64,000 nucleotides of DNA from Bacillota bacterium (lineage in GTDB: Bacteria > Bacillota > Desulfotomaculia > Desulfotomaculales > Desulforudaceae). Location: positions 56,217 through 120,216 of the forward strand of contig JBFLXL010000006.1 of the NCBI GenBank assembly GCA_040757205.1, given 5' to 3'. Below are positions 36,454-44,443 of this stretch, one piece after another. The notes beneath the pieces are model-generated. The model did not search any database. It had not been told where the DNA came from and saw only the letters and a list, made by a program, of their open reading frames with translations. The translations under genes and the position numbers were made by a program. Positions within the stretch are counted from its first letter, which is position 1. Each line of letters begins with the position of its first letter.

Positions 36454-38865
36454 GTGAATAAAGCCACGGCCGAACAGGTGCGCCGAGTCTGCGCGCCGGA
36501 GAGCCTCGGTTTCGCCCACACCGACGAGTTGCCGTCGCTGGAGGGGATTATCGGGCAGGAACGGGCGGTGAGAGCCCTGCACTTCGGTCTGGGGATCAAG
36601 GGGCAGGGTTTTTCCGTCTTTGTGGCCGGACTTCCAGGCACCGGCAAGATCACCGCGGTGCAGAACTTCATCGAGGAGTTGGCCGCCGGGCAGCCGGTCC
36701 CCGCGGACTGGTGTTACGTTCACAATTTCCGGCAGCCCCAGCGCCCCCGGGCCCTGGAACTCCCGACCGGGAAGGGGGCGGGACTGCAGGATGACCTGCA
36801 GCAAATCATCGCCCTGGTTCAGCGGGACATCCGCCGGGCCTTCAACAGCGAGGAATACGGGCGCCGGCGCACAGAGCAGTTGGAGGTGTTCGCCGCCCGC
36901 CGGAACGAACTCTTAAACGCCCTGGGAAAAGCGGTGCACGAGAAGGGGTTCGCGCTGCAGGTCACCCCGGTGGGCTTCATGGTCACCCCCCTGGTGGACG
37001 GTCGGATGGTCAAGGAAGAAGAGTTTATGAGTCTGCCTTTGGAGGTCCGCGAAGGCTTCGCCCACCGCAAAGACCAGTTGCAGGGCACCATCCAGGACGC
37101 CATGCGCCAGTTGGGCGGGGTCGAACGGGAAGCCCGCGAGGCCCTGGAGAAGCTGGACCGGGAAGTGGCGGAATTCGTGGTGGTGCCCTTGGTGGCCCCG
37201 CTGCAGGACAAGTACGGGGAGTTGCCCGCGGTCCTGGAGTACCTGGACGAGGTCCGCGAGGACCTTTTAAAGAACTACGGGCTGTTCAAGGAGGCCGGCT
37301 TCGAGGCCGAGCCGCGGGAGCAGAAGGGGGGGCATTCGCGAACGGACTCCGTCCGCAAGTACGAAGCGAACGTGCTGGTCGACAACTCCGGGCGCCAGGG
37401 CGCTCCGGTGGTGATGGAGGTCAACCCGAGCGTGCCAAATCTGGTGGGCCGTATCGACCGGGAGGCGCAGTTCGGGGCACTGGTGACGGACTTCACCATG
37501 ATCCGCCCCGGCTCGCTGCACAACGCGAACGGCGGCTACCTGGTCATCCCGGTGGACGAGCTGTTGAAAAACCCCCTTTCGTGGTCGGTCCTGAAGCGGG
37601 CGATGCGCAACGAGAGGATTTCAATCGAGGACTTCGGGGACCGGGCCGGGATCCTGTCGGCAAAAAGCCTGCAGCCGGAACCGGTGCCCTTCCGCGCCAA
37701 GGTGGTGCTGCTGGGCAGCCCGGATTTGTACCGGCTGTTTTACCTCCTGGACCCGGAGTTCCAGGAGTTGTTCAAGGTTAAGGCCGAGTTCGACAGCGTG
37801 ATGCCGCGGAACCCGGAAAACGTGCGCCAATACGCCGCTTTCTTCGCCACCCTGTGCCGGAAAGAGGGGCTTAGGCACATCGATGTCTCGGGCATCGCCC
37901 GCCTGGTGGAGTACGGCTCCCGGATGGCCGAGGACCAGGAGATGCTGTCGGCCCGGTTCGCCGACATCGCCGACGTGGTGCGGGAGGCCAACCACTACGC
38001 GCTCTCCGAAGGGGCGGAATATATCTTAAGCGCGCACATCCGGCAGGCGGTCGGCGAGCGGTTGCACCGGGTGAACCTGGTGCAGGAGAAACTCGCCGAG
38101 TGGCTGGACCGCGGCGTCCTGCTGGTGGAGACCGACGGAGCACAGACCGGCCAGGTGAACGCCCTGACCGTGGCCGACCTCGGGGACATTTCCTTTGGCC
38201 GGCCGGTCCGGGTCACGGCCGGCGTGGCGGCCGGCCGGAGCGGCGTGGTCGACATTGAACGGGAGGCCAGGCTCGGGGGCCCGGTGCACACCAAGGGGGT
38301 CTTGATCCTGGGCGGCTTCCTCGCCGAGCGCTTCGGACGGGACGAGCCCTTAACCCTGGCGGCGCGGTTGGTCTTCGAGCAGTCCTACGCGGGCGTGGAC
38401 GGGGACAGCGCCTCGGTGGCCGAGTTGGCGGCGATAATGTCCGCCCTCACCGGCGTGCCGGTCCGCCAGGGGATCGCCGTGACCGGGTCGATGAACCAGA
38501 AGGGACGGGTACAGGCGGTCGGCGGCGTCAACGAAAAGGTGGAGGGCTTCTTCGACCTCTGCTGGGCCCGCGGGCTGACCGGCGGGCAGGGAGTGGTCAT
38601 CCCCCGGGCGAACGTCCAGAACCTGATGCTGAAGGAGGAAGTGGTCGAGGCCGTGCGCGCCGGGCGGTTTGCCGTCTTTCCGGTGGATACGGTGGACGAG
38701 GCCTTGTCCGTCCTGACCGGAGAAGCGCCCGAGAGGCTGCAGGCGCTGGCCGAAGAACGCGTCAAGGCCCTGCGCGAGATACTCCGCGACCACGGAGAGG
38801 ACGGCGCGGCGGGCGACGCGGGCGGCTGCGACTCCTGCGGCGCCGCTGGCCGGTCAACCGGCTAG
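36454..38865 (+). CDS. LonB-like ATP-dependent protease
   Basis: AAA+ protease of 803 residues lacking the classical Lon N-domain. Walker A is GLPGTGKIT near residue 60, followed by a long helical insert (about 100-330), the rest of the AAA module, and a Lon peptidase domain from about 590. The catalytic dyad is Ser652 in GDSASVAE and Lys695 in GGVNEKVEG, 43 residues apart as in E. coli Lon. The tail has a CDSC pair. GTG start; GGAAGGGG upstream. Family members are annotated as Lon-like or AAA family ATPase proteases; substrates unknown. Confidence 0.9.
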   Translation: MNKATAEQVRRVCAPESLGFAHTDELPSLEGIIGQERAVRALHFGLGIKGQGFSVFVAGLPGTGKITAVQNFIEELAAGQPVPADWCYVHNFRQPQRPRALELPTGKGAGLQDDLQQIIALVQRDIRRAFNSEEYGRRRTEQLEVFAARRNELLNALGKAVHEKGFALQVTPVGFMVTPLVDGRMVKEEEFMSLPLEVREGFAHRKDQLQGTIQDAMRQLGGVEREAREALEKLDREVAEFVVVPLVAPLQDKYGELPAVLEYLDEVREDLLKNYGLFKEAGFEAEPREQKGGHSRTDSVRKYEANVLVDNSGRQGAPVVMEVNPSVPNLVGRIDREAQFGALVTDFTMIRPGSLHNANGGYLVIPVDELLKNPLSWSVLKRAMRNERISIEDFGDRAGILSAKSLQPEPVPFRAKVVLLGSPDLYRLFYLLDPEFQELFKVKAEFDSVMPRNPENVRQYAAFFATLCRKEGLRHIDVSGIARLVEYGSRMAEDQEMLSARFADIADVVREANHYALSEGAEYILSAHIRQAVGERLHRVNLVQEKLAEWLDRGVLLVETDGAQTGQVNALTVADLGDISFGRPVRVTAGVAAGRSGVVDIEREARLGGPVHTKGVLILGGFLAERFGRDEPLTLAARLVFEQSYAGVDGDSASVAELAAIMSALTGVPVRQGIAVTGSMNQKGRVQAVGGVNEKVEGFFDLCWARGLTGGQGVVIPRANVQNLMLKEEVVEAVRAGRFAVFPVDTVDEALSVLTGEAPERLQALAEERVKALREILRDHGEDGAAGDAGGCDSCGAAGRSTG

Positions 38866-38973
38866 CTGAATCAGGAGGCCGCTCGGGTGTGCCCCGGGGG
38901 CGTTAACGCCAAATTAGGCAATTCCGGCCGGCAGGAATCCGGCCGGTGAAGGCGAACTGGTAAAACTCAAGTC
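38866..38973. other. Spacer between lonB and the riboswitches
   Basis: Holds a 12-base perfect palindrome GGCGTTAACGCC (38899-38910) and a GC-rich hairpin made of two CCGGCCGG copies (38924-38946) that could end the protease transcript. The promoter of the riboswitch transcript should lie here, but no good boxes were seen. Confidence 0.4.
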
Positions 38974-39077
38974 CAGCTTTCTTCGAGTTCACGGCCTAAG
39001 GCCCGCAGGGTTAGGGCCGGCGAACCGGCAGGGTGTGCCGGGAAACGGGCACGCCTCCCGTTGCGGAAAGGAGAAGG
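38974..39077 (+). promoter_or_regulatory. Mo/W-cofactor riboswitch, first of two
   Basis: The aptamer core reads AGGGTGTGCCGGGAAACGGG then CACGCCTCCCGTTGCGGAAAGGAG. The GCCTCCCGT...GGAAAGG ending and the hairpin capped by GAAA match the Moco RNA motif, as in the E. coli moaA leader. The 5' flank (CTTTCTTCGAG) would form the closing stem. An antiterminator-like hairpin CCGGTT/AACCGG (39085-39101) and a terminator (39096-39132) follow. Because the first downstream gene is a tungstate importer, the ligand may be the tungsten cofactor. Confidence 0.82.
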
Positions 39078-39095
39078 GCGGTTTCCGGTTGGCAG

Positions 39096-39132
39096 AACCG
39101 GGCCCGGCTTTTCCGTGCGGCCCGGTTTTTTT
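39096..39132 (+). terminator. Riboswitch terminator 1
   Basis: Nine-base stem AACCGGGCC / GGCCCGGTT with a 14-base loop and a T7 run. Its 5' arm (39096-39101) is shared with the alternative hairpin CCGGTT-GGCAG-AACCGG, so the two folds exclude each other. Confidence 0.88.
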
Positions 39133-39154
39133 GTTGGCTAAAACTTGATCTGGG

Positions 39155-39272
39155 TGCTCCGAGCCTCTGTCCCTAAAGGGGACCCCCTGCTTGTCAGGAA
39201 GGGGGCCCCCAAGGGCGGCGGCCGATAGGGTGTGCCGGGAAACGGGCACGCCTCCCGTTGTGGAAAGGAGTT
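39155..39272 (+). promoter_or_regulatory. Mo/W-cofactor riboswitch, second of two
   Basis: Second copy of the motif, with a clearer 5' half: GCTCCGAGCCTCTGTCCC, close to the CUCUAGCCUCUG of the E. coli moaA leader. The 3' half repeats AGGGTGTGCCGGGAAACGGG, CACGCCTCCCGTTG and GGAAAGGAG almost base for base. CTCC (39157-39160) pairs with GGAG (39267-39270) to close the aptamer. A second terminator follows, then tupA about 100 bases on. Confidence 0.85.
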
Positions 39273-39288
39273 CCGGACCGGATTCGTA

Positions 39289-39329
39289 GTCCGGCCGGCG
39301 GTGTCTTTTCCGCCGGCCGGACGTTTTTC
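39289..39329 (+). terminator. Riboswitch terminator 2
   Basis: Thirteen-base perfect stem starting GTCCGGCCGGCGG with an eight-base loop and GTTTTT. The alternative hairpin CCGGAC (39273-39278) with GTCCGG (39289-39294) takes up the start of its 5' arm, the same switch logic as in copy 1. Confidence 0.9.
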
Positions 39330-39430
39330 GTTCCGGGACACTTCGAGGGGGTGAGTTAGGGCCGTCCAGTCACATTATCGCGCAGCGTTCCGGAAATAGG
39401 CCAAAACATGACACTAAGGAGGAATTAGCC

Positions 39431-40276
39431 TTGACCTTAAGGAAAAGTGTAGTGCTCTTTGCGGCAGTGGTCTTTTTAACGGCGGCGTTCCTGGGCGGGT
39501 GCGGCGGTCAAGCGCCGCCGGCGCCGCCGGCGCCGGAAGCGAAGGAACTTAAACTGGCCACGACCACCAGCACGTACGACTCGGGTCTTCTGGATGCGTT
39601 GCTGCCGGTCTTTGAGGAAAAGCACAACTACAAGGTGTCCGTGATCTCGGTGGGCACCGGGGCGGCGCTGGAGACCGGCCAACGCGGCGACTGCGACGTG
39701 CTCCTGGTCCACGCCAAGGAGAAGGAACTGGCCCTGGTGGCGGAAGGACATTTTGTCGACCGCCATGACGTCATGTACAACGACTTCGTGCTGGTCGGCC
39801 CGCCCGACGACCCGGCGAACATCGCGGGCGGCCGGGACGTCAAGGAGGCGTTCGGCAAAATCGCGGCCGCTCAAAGCGTGTTCGTTTCCCGCGGTGACGA
39901 TTCGGGCACTCACAATGCTGAACTGAAGATCTGGAAGGGAGCCGGGCTTGAACCCGCGGGCGGCTGGTACCACTCGGTCGGCCAGGGCATGGGCGACACC
40001 CTGCGGATGGCCGGCGAACTAAAAGGTTACACCCTGGCCGACCGCGGTACCTGGGTGTCCCTGAAGGAAGAATTGGACCTGAAAGTCGTGTTGGAGGGCG
40101 ACCCGGCGCTTTTTAACCAGTACGGGGCCATGGCCGTTAACCCGGCCAACCACCCGCACGTGGACTACGAAGGGGCGAAGAAGTTCGTCGACTTCTTGGT
40201 CTCGGATGAAGGGCAGGGCCTGATCGCCGGCTTTGAAAAGCACGGTGAACAGCTGTTCGTGCCCAACGCTTCCTAA
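39431..40276 (+). CDS. tupA: Tungstate ABC transporter substrate-binding lipoprotein
   Basis: Periplasm-side binding protein of 281 residues. Signal peptide with lipobox FLGGC (Cys24), then a Pro/Ala linker, then the TupA start KLATTTSTYDSGLLDALLPVFE, the SVGTGAALETGQRGDCDVLLVHA segment and the VSRGDDSGTHNAE oxyanion-binding segment. These separate TupA from molybdate-binding ModA. TTG start with AAGGAGGAATT upstream. It is the first gene after two cofactor riboswitches and is followed by its permease and ATPase. The tungstate feeds formate dehydrogenase or other W/Mo enzymes. Confidence 0.93.
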   Translation: MTLRKSVVLFAAVVFLTAAFLGGCGGQAPPAPPAPEAKELKLATTTSTYDSGLLDALLPVFEEKHNYKVSVISVGTGAALETGQRGDCDVLLVHAKEKELALVAEGHFVDRHDVMYNDFVLVGPPDDPANIAGGRDVKEAFGKIAAAQSVFVSRGDDSGTHNAELKIWKGAGLEPAGGWYHSVGQGMGDTLRMAGELKGYTLADRGTWVSLKEELDLKVVLEGDPALFNQYGAMAVNPANHPHVDYEGAKKFVDFLVSDEGQGLIAGFEKHGEQLFVPNAS

Positions 40277-40437
40277 GACCAGGGGTCAGACCGCAAAACT
40301 TTAACTTGTCCGGGCCGGCAGCCGGACCCCACCGCGCTCCTGGCCCGGACCCCTATATAAGTATAAGGGTCAGGACGGTCAGGACCAGAACTTAACAGAG
40401 CCGCGGCTTGTTACTCTGAAACCTGGGGATACCCCGA
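40277..40437. other. tupA-tupB spacer
   Basis: 160 bases with GGGTCAGACC and GGGTCAGGACGGTCAGGACC strings and an inverted GGTCC/GGACC pairing around CCGGCAGCCGG. No ORF and no strong terminator. The spacing is long for genes of one transporter, so transcript processing or partial termination is possible. Confidence 0.4.
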
Positions 40438-41211
40438 GTGGCGTTTGCGCGTGGTATGGTTGTCTATCCCTTGGAAGGCCGATGGTATGGTTTCCAGCCG
40501 TGGACCAGGAAGGGAAGTGGGACTATCTGGGATGGGATCGTTGAGGCCTTCGGGCTGGTGGTGGCCCGTGACCCCAAGCTCATGCAGATCATCCGGCTTT
40601 CACTGCAGGTGTCGGGGGTGGCCATCGGCCTCGCCGCCCTGACGGGCATTCCGCTGGGCACCTGGCTGGGGATGCAGCCGGTCCGGCGGGTGCGCCTGCC
40701 CGCGCTCTTCCTCTACACCTTCATGGGGCTGCCGCCGGTTCTGGTCGGGCTTCTGGTCTACCTTCTGCTCTCCGCGCGGGGACCGTTCGGCGTGTTGAGC
40801 CTGCTCTACACCCCCACGGCCATGGTCATCGCCCAGACCATTTTGGCGCTGCCCATCATCGCCGGCCTGACCATGGTCGCCGTGCGCGCCAAAGACCGGG
40901 AGATCAGGGATACCGCCGTCTCGCTCGGGGCGGGCGCGTGGCAGGTGGCGCTCACCGTTGTGCGGGAGGCGCGGGTGGCGATCGTCGGCGCGGTGGTGGC
41001 CGGCACCGGCCGGGTGATGGCCGAGGTGGGGGCGGTGATGATGGTCGGCGGGAATATCGAGGGCAAAACCCGGGTAATGACCACCGCCATCGTGCTGGAA
41101 ACCAGGCGGGGCAACTTCGAAATGGCCATCGGTCTGGGGATGGTGCTCTTGTTCCTGGCCTTCGTCATCAACACGGCGCTCTACCGCCTGCAGGGGGTGT
41201 CCAGGAATTGA
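40438..41211 (+). CDS. tupB: Tungstate ABC transporter permease
   Basis: Inner membrane permease, about 257 residues with five to six hydrophobic helices. The family core begins at IWDGIVEAFGLVVARDPKLMQIIRLSLQVSG. The ABC permease EAA loop lies in IRDTAVSLGAGAWQVALTVV near residue 157, and the end is AFVINTALYRLQG. The first 35 residues of the frame (GTG at 40438) are not typical, and no good ribosome site precedes them; the true start may be ATG 40456 or TTG 40471. The stop overlaps the start of tupC. Confidence 0.88.
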   Translation: MAFARGMVVYPLEGRWYGFQPWTRKGSGTIWDGIVEAFGLVVARDPKLMQIIRLSLQVSGVAIGLAALTGIPLGTWLGMQPVRRVRLPALFLYTFMGLPPVLVGLLVYLLLSARGPFGVLSLLYTPTAMVIAQTILALPIIAGLTMVAVRAKDREIRDTAVSLGAGAWQVALTVVREARVAIVGAVVAGTGRVMAEVGAVMMVGGNIEGKTRVMTTAIVLETRRGNFEMAIGLGMVLLFLAFVINTALYRLQGVSRN

Positions 41212-41942
41212 GCGAGGCGGTGCTCACGGTGGACAACGTCAGCAAACAGTACGGGCCACGCGAGGTGCTGCGCGTGGAGCGGTTGTCGTTTGCCGCTGGC
41301 CGGATTCACGGCGTGATGGGGCCGAGCGGGGCCGGGAAGAGCACCCTGCTGCGGCTATTAAACCTGCTGGAGCGGCCGACGGCGGGCCGGATTCTCTACC
41401 GCGGGCGGGACGTGCACGCTTACCGGCCGCGGTTGGAGCTGCAGCGCCGGATGGCCATGGTATTTCAAAAACCGGTGCTCTTTGACGGAACGGTGTACGA
41501 AAACGTGGCCTACGGGCTGCGGGTGCGGGGCGCGCGCGGTCCGGAAGCGGCCGGCAAGGTGGATGACGCCTTGCGGCGGGTGGGACTGGAGCCGTTGCGG
41601 CGGGCGCGGGCGCTGACCCTGTCCGGCGGGGAGGCCCAGCGCGTGGCCATGGCCCGGGCGCTGGTGCTGGAACCGGACGTACTGCTGCTGGACGAGCCCA
41701 CTTCGAACCTGGACCCCAACAACGTGGCGCTTCTGGAGGGGTTGATCCGGGGCGCTAGCGGCGGCAACGGCACGGCGGTGATCCTGGTCACGCACAACGT
41801 GTTCCAGGCGCAGCGCCTGGCTGACCGGGTGATCTTCCTCTATGAGGGGCGGGTCGTGGAAGAGGGACCGGCGGCGCAAGTGTTCGAAGCCCCTGGGGAC
41901 GAGCGCACGCGGGCCTTCATTCGCGGAGAGATGGTTTACTAG
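41208..41942 (+). CDS. tupC: Tungstate ABC transporter ATPase
   Basis: ATPase of 244 residues that powers tungstate import. Walker A is GPSGAGKSTLL (near residue 38), signature LSGGEAQRVAM (near 140), Walker B VLLLDEPTSNLD and a switch His in VTHNVF. The TTG start overlaps the tupB stop (ATTGA), a coupled arrangement; the frame is open further upstream but that part is antisense-type noise inside tupB. The stop codon shares the bases CTAG with the selD stop on the opposite strand. Confidence 0.9.
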   Translation: MSEAVLTVDNVSKQYGPREVLRVERLSFAAGRIHGVMGPSGAGKSTLLRLLNLLERPTAGRILYRGRDVHAYRPRLELQRRMAMVFQKPVLFDGTVYENVAYGLRVRGARGPEAAGKVDDALRRVGLEPLRRARALTLSGGEAQRVAMARALVLEPDVLLLDEPTSNLDPNNVALLEGLIRGASGGNGTAVILVTHNVFQAQRLADRVIFLYEGRVVEEGPAAQVFEAPGDERTRAFIRGEMVY

Positions 41943-43006
41943 GGCGCCCCCGCCCCGTTGCCGGCCCGGACCACGATGCGGCCCGGAGGAAGCGCGTCGG
42001 TCACCTCGCCGACCACCCGCGCTCCGAGCACCCCGTACTCCGCCAACTTGCGCATCAGTGTGTGGAGCTTCTCCCCCGGAACGGAGATCAAGAGCCCGCC
42101 CGAAGTCTGAGGGTCGAACATCAGGTCTTGGACCGCCAGCGGCACGTCCTGTTCGAAGGACACGTGTTCCCCGATGAAGCAGCGGTTGGCGTGCGCTCCC
42201 CGCGGGATCAGTCCCAGCGCGGCGTATTCCGGAGCCCGTTCGATCAGCGGCAGACTGCCGGCCTCGAACCGCAGGCCCACCTGGCTCCCCCGGGCCATCT
42301 CCAGCGCGTGCCCCAGGAGTCCGAAGCCGGTGATGTCCGTGCAGGCCGAAGGTCCGGTTTCGCGCATGGCCCGGGCCGCCCGGTCGTTCAGGGCGGCCAT
42401 TTGAACCGCTACCGCCTCCTGGATTTCGGCGGGCACCATGTTCGCTTTCGCCGCCGAGGTGACGACGCCGGTGCCCAAAGGCTTGGTCAACACCAACCGG
42501 TCTCCGGGCTGAGCCGTGCTGTTCCGCACCACCAGCCGGGGGTGCACGATTCCGGTGACCGCCAGGCCGTACTTGGGTTCCTTGTCCTCCACGCTGTGCC
42601 CGCCCACGATCAGGGCGCCGGCCTCCCGCACTTTTTCCGCCCCGCCGATCAGGATTTGGGCCAGGACGTCCAAGTGCCCCTCTTTGGTGGGGTAGCAGAT
42701 GATGTTCAGGGCCGTGAGGGGGATGCCGCCCATGGCGTAGATGTCGCTCAACGCGTTGGCGGCCGCGATCTGACCGAAGCGGCGCGGGTCGTCGACGATC
42801 GGTGTGAAGAAATCGACGGTCTGCAACAGCGCCGTCTCGTCATTGATCAAATACACCCCGGCGTCGTCCGACGTCTCGATACCCACCAGCAGCCGGGCGT
42901 CTTCCATGGCCGGCAAATGATTCAAAACTTGGGCCAGAGCCTCAGGCCCGACTTTGGCCGCTCACCCGCCGCCGACCGTGAGGGAAGTCAATCTGGGAGC
43001 GTCCAC
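41939..43006 (-). CDS. selD: Selenophosphate synthetase, itself a selenoprotein
   Basis: Makes selenophosphate from selenide and ATP, the selenium donor for Sec-tRNA. The N-terminus is RLTSLTVGGG-U-AAKVGPEALAQVL, where U is an in-frame TGA at 42962-42964 (codon 15) occupying the catalytic Cys17 position of E. coli SelD; the lysine three residues later is also conserved. A GTG at 43006 with AAGGAG six bases upstream is the start; without reading through the TGA the protein would begin at a TTG (42925) and lack its active site. Later motifs TVDFFTPIVDDPRRFGQIAAANALSDIYAMGG and MFDPQTSGGLL are typical. Full length 355 residues. Confidence 0.93.
42931..42949 (-). promoter_or_regulatory. Probable SECIS hairpin in selD
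   Basis: On the minus strand GGGCC and GGCCC pair around TGAGGCTCT, starting 12 bases after the UGA. Distance, stem size and a G-rich loop fit a bacterial SECIS element, though the loop is not the standard GGUCU. Confidence 0.6.
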
Positions 43007-43216
43007 GCACGCCACTCCTTAGTCCAAACCTTTCCTCAATCTTATCATTAGGAATTAATTTCAACCATATTATTATCCTCTATATAAAAAACTTTTATTG
43101 AAAGAGCCATGCGCGCCGGAGTCAGGGTCCCGGGACGGGGCATATGGCCGGCCCCCGGCGATAAGTATTAGTGTGCGAGATTTAGAACTTGCACTGCAGG
43201 GGAGGATGGGGAACTT

Positions 43217-44443
43217 TTGCGTATTTCGAAGTTGCACTGGGCCTTTCCGCCGATTATCGGCGGGGTGGAAACCCACCTGATGATGCTGGGTCCGGAGTTG
43301 GTGGCGCGGGGCTTAACCGTCAACCTCCTGACCGGGTCCGTCGACGGCCGTGAAACCATTGACTATCAGGGGATGACGGTCACCCGTACCCCGTTGATGG
43401 ACCTCAACGGCCTGGGTTCGCCCGCCGGGATTCAGGAGTTGGCCCAAGACATCCGGGACGAGTTGGCCGCATTTGTCAAAAAGACCCGGCCCGACCTGAT
43501 TCACGTCCACAACATGCACTATTTCAGCCCGGTGCACGCCAGGGTGCTGGCCCGCATCAGCCGCCGGGAGAATATCCCGTTGGTGCTGACCGCTCACAAT
43601 GTCTGGGACGACGAATTGTGGTGCGAGATGTTGTCCTTCCGGCCGGTCTGGGACGCGGTGATCGCCGTGAGCCGGTTCATCAAGCGGGAACTGGTGAAGA
43701 ACGGGTTTCAAGCTTCCCGGGTGCATGTCGTGCACCACGGCATGGACCTGGAGCGTTTCACCCCGGTCGGCGCCGCGAAACGGGAAGGGATTCTCGGCCG
43801 GCATCCTGCGCTGCGGGGCCGCCGGGTGATGTTCCACCCGGCCCGGATGTCTCTGGCCAAAGGTTCGGATTTCGCGGTACGGGCCTTCGCGGAAATGAAG
43901 AAGAAGCTGCCGGACCTCTGCCTGGTGATGGCCGGCACGGAGAAGACGGTGGACTGGGGCAGTTACCAGGGGCCGGAGATCCGGAAGATCAACGCCCTGA
44001 TCAGCAGCCTGAAACTGGCGGACGACGTGTACATTCGGTTTTTCCCCTGGGACGAGATCGCCGACATGTACCGGGTGGCCGACGTAGTCGTGTACCCGTC
44101 GGTTTTCGAAGAACCGTTCGGGTTGGTGATGCTGGAAGCCCTGGCTTCAGGCATCCCGATCGTGGTGACTGAATCCGGCGGGATGCCAGAGGTGATTGAA
44201 GACGGGTTCAACGGTTTCGTCGTGCCCCGCCGCGACCCCCACGCGCTGGCCCAGCGCTGCCTGTTGATCCTGGACGACCCGGTCGTGGCGGCCCGGCTTG
44301 CGGCCAACGGTCTGCGTCGTGCCCGGGAGAGGTTCTCCTTGCCGGCGATGATTGATAATACGCTGGACGTGTACCGGCGGGTGGTGGCGGACCGGGAACG
44401 CGCCGTGACTTCCGGCGAACTGGTGCTCGGGGCGCATGCTTGA
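43217..44443 (+). CDS. Glycosyltransferase, GT4 family
   Basis: GT-B fold glycosyltransferase of 408 residues. N-terminal acceptor domain opens WAFPPIIGGVETHLMMLGPELVARG, the donor half has HPARMSLAKGSDFAVRAFAEM, and the catalytic EX7E-type segment appears as PSVFEEPFGLVMLEALASGIPIV near residue 300. It transfers a sugar from a nucleotide sugar; the overlap by 8 bases with a glycogen debranching gene suggests a glycogen- or alpha-glucan-related role. TTG start with GGGGAGGATGG upstream. Acceptor not predictable. Confidence 0.88.
   Translation: MRISKLHWAFPPIIGGVETHLMMLGPELVARGLTVNLLTGSVDGRETIDYQGMTVTRTPLMDLNGLGSPAGIQELAQDIRDELAAFVKKTRPDLIHVHNMHYFSPVHARVLARISRRENIPLVLTAHNVWDDELWCEMLSFRPVWDAVIAVSRFIKRELVKNGFQASRVHVVHHGMDLERFTPVGAAKREGILGRHPALRGRRVMFHPARMSLAKGSDFAVRAFAEMKKKLPDLCLVMAGTEKTVDWGSYQGPEIRKINALISSLKLADDVYIRFFPWDEIADMYRVADVVVYPSVFEEPFGLVMLEALASGIPIVVTESGGMPEVIEDGFNGFVVPRRDPHALAQRCLLILDDPVVAARLAANGLRRARERFSLPAMIDNTLDVYRRVVADRERAVTSGELVLGAHA

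Noticed and set aside
40938..41207. Extension of tupC by 90 codons into tupB
   Set aside because: The extension is Gly/Arg-rich shadow sequence; the ATPase domain begins at the TTG overlapping the tupB stop.
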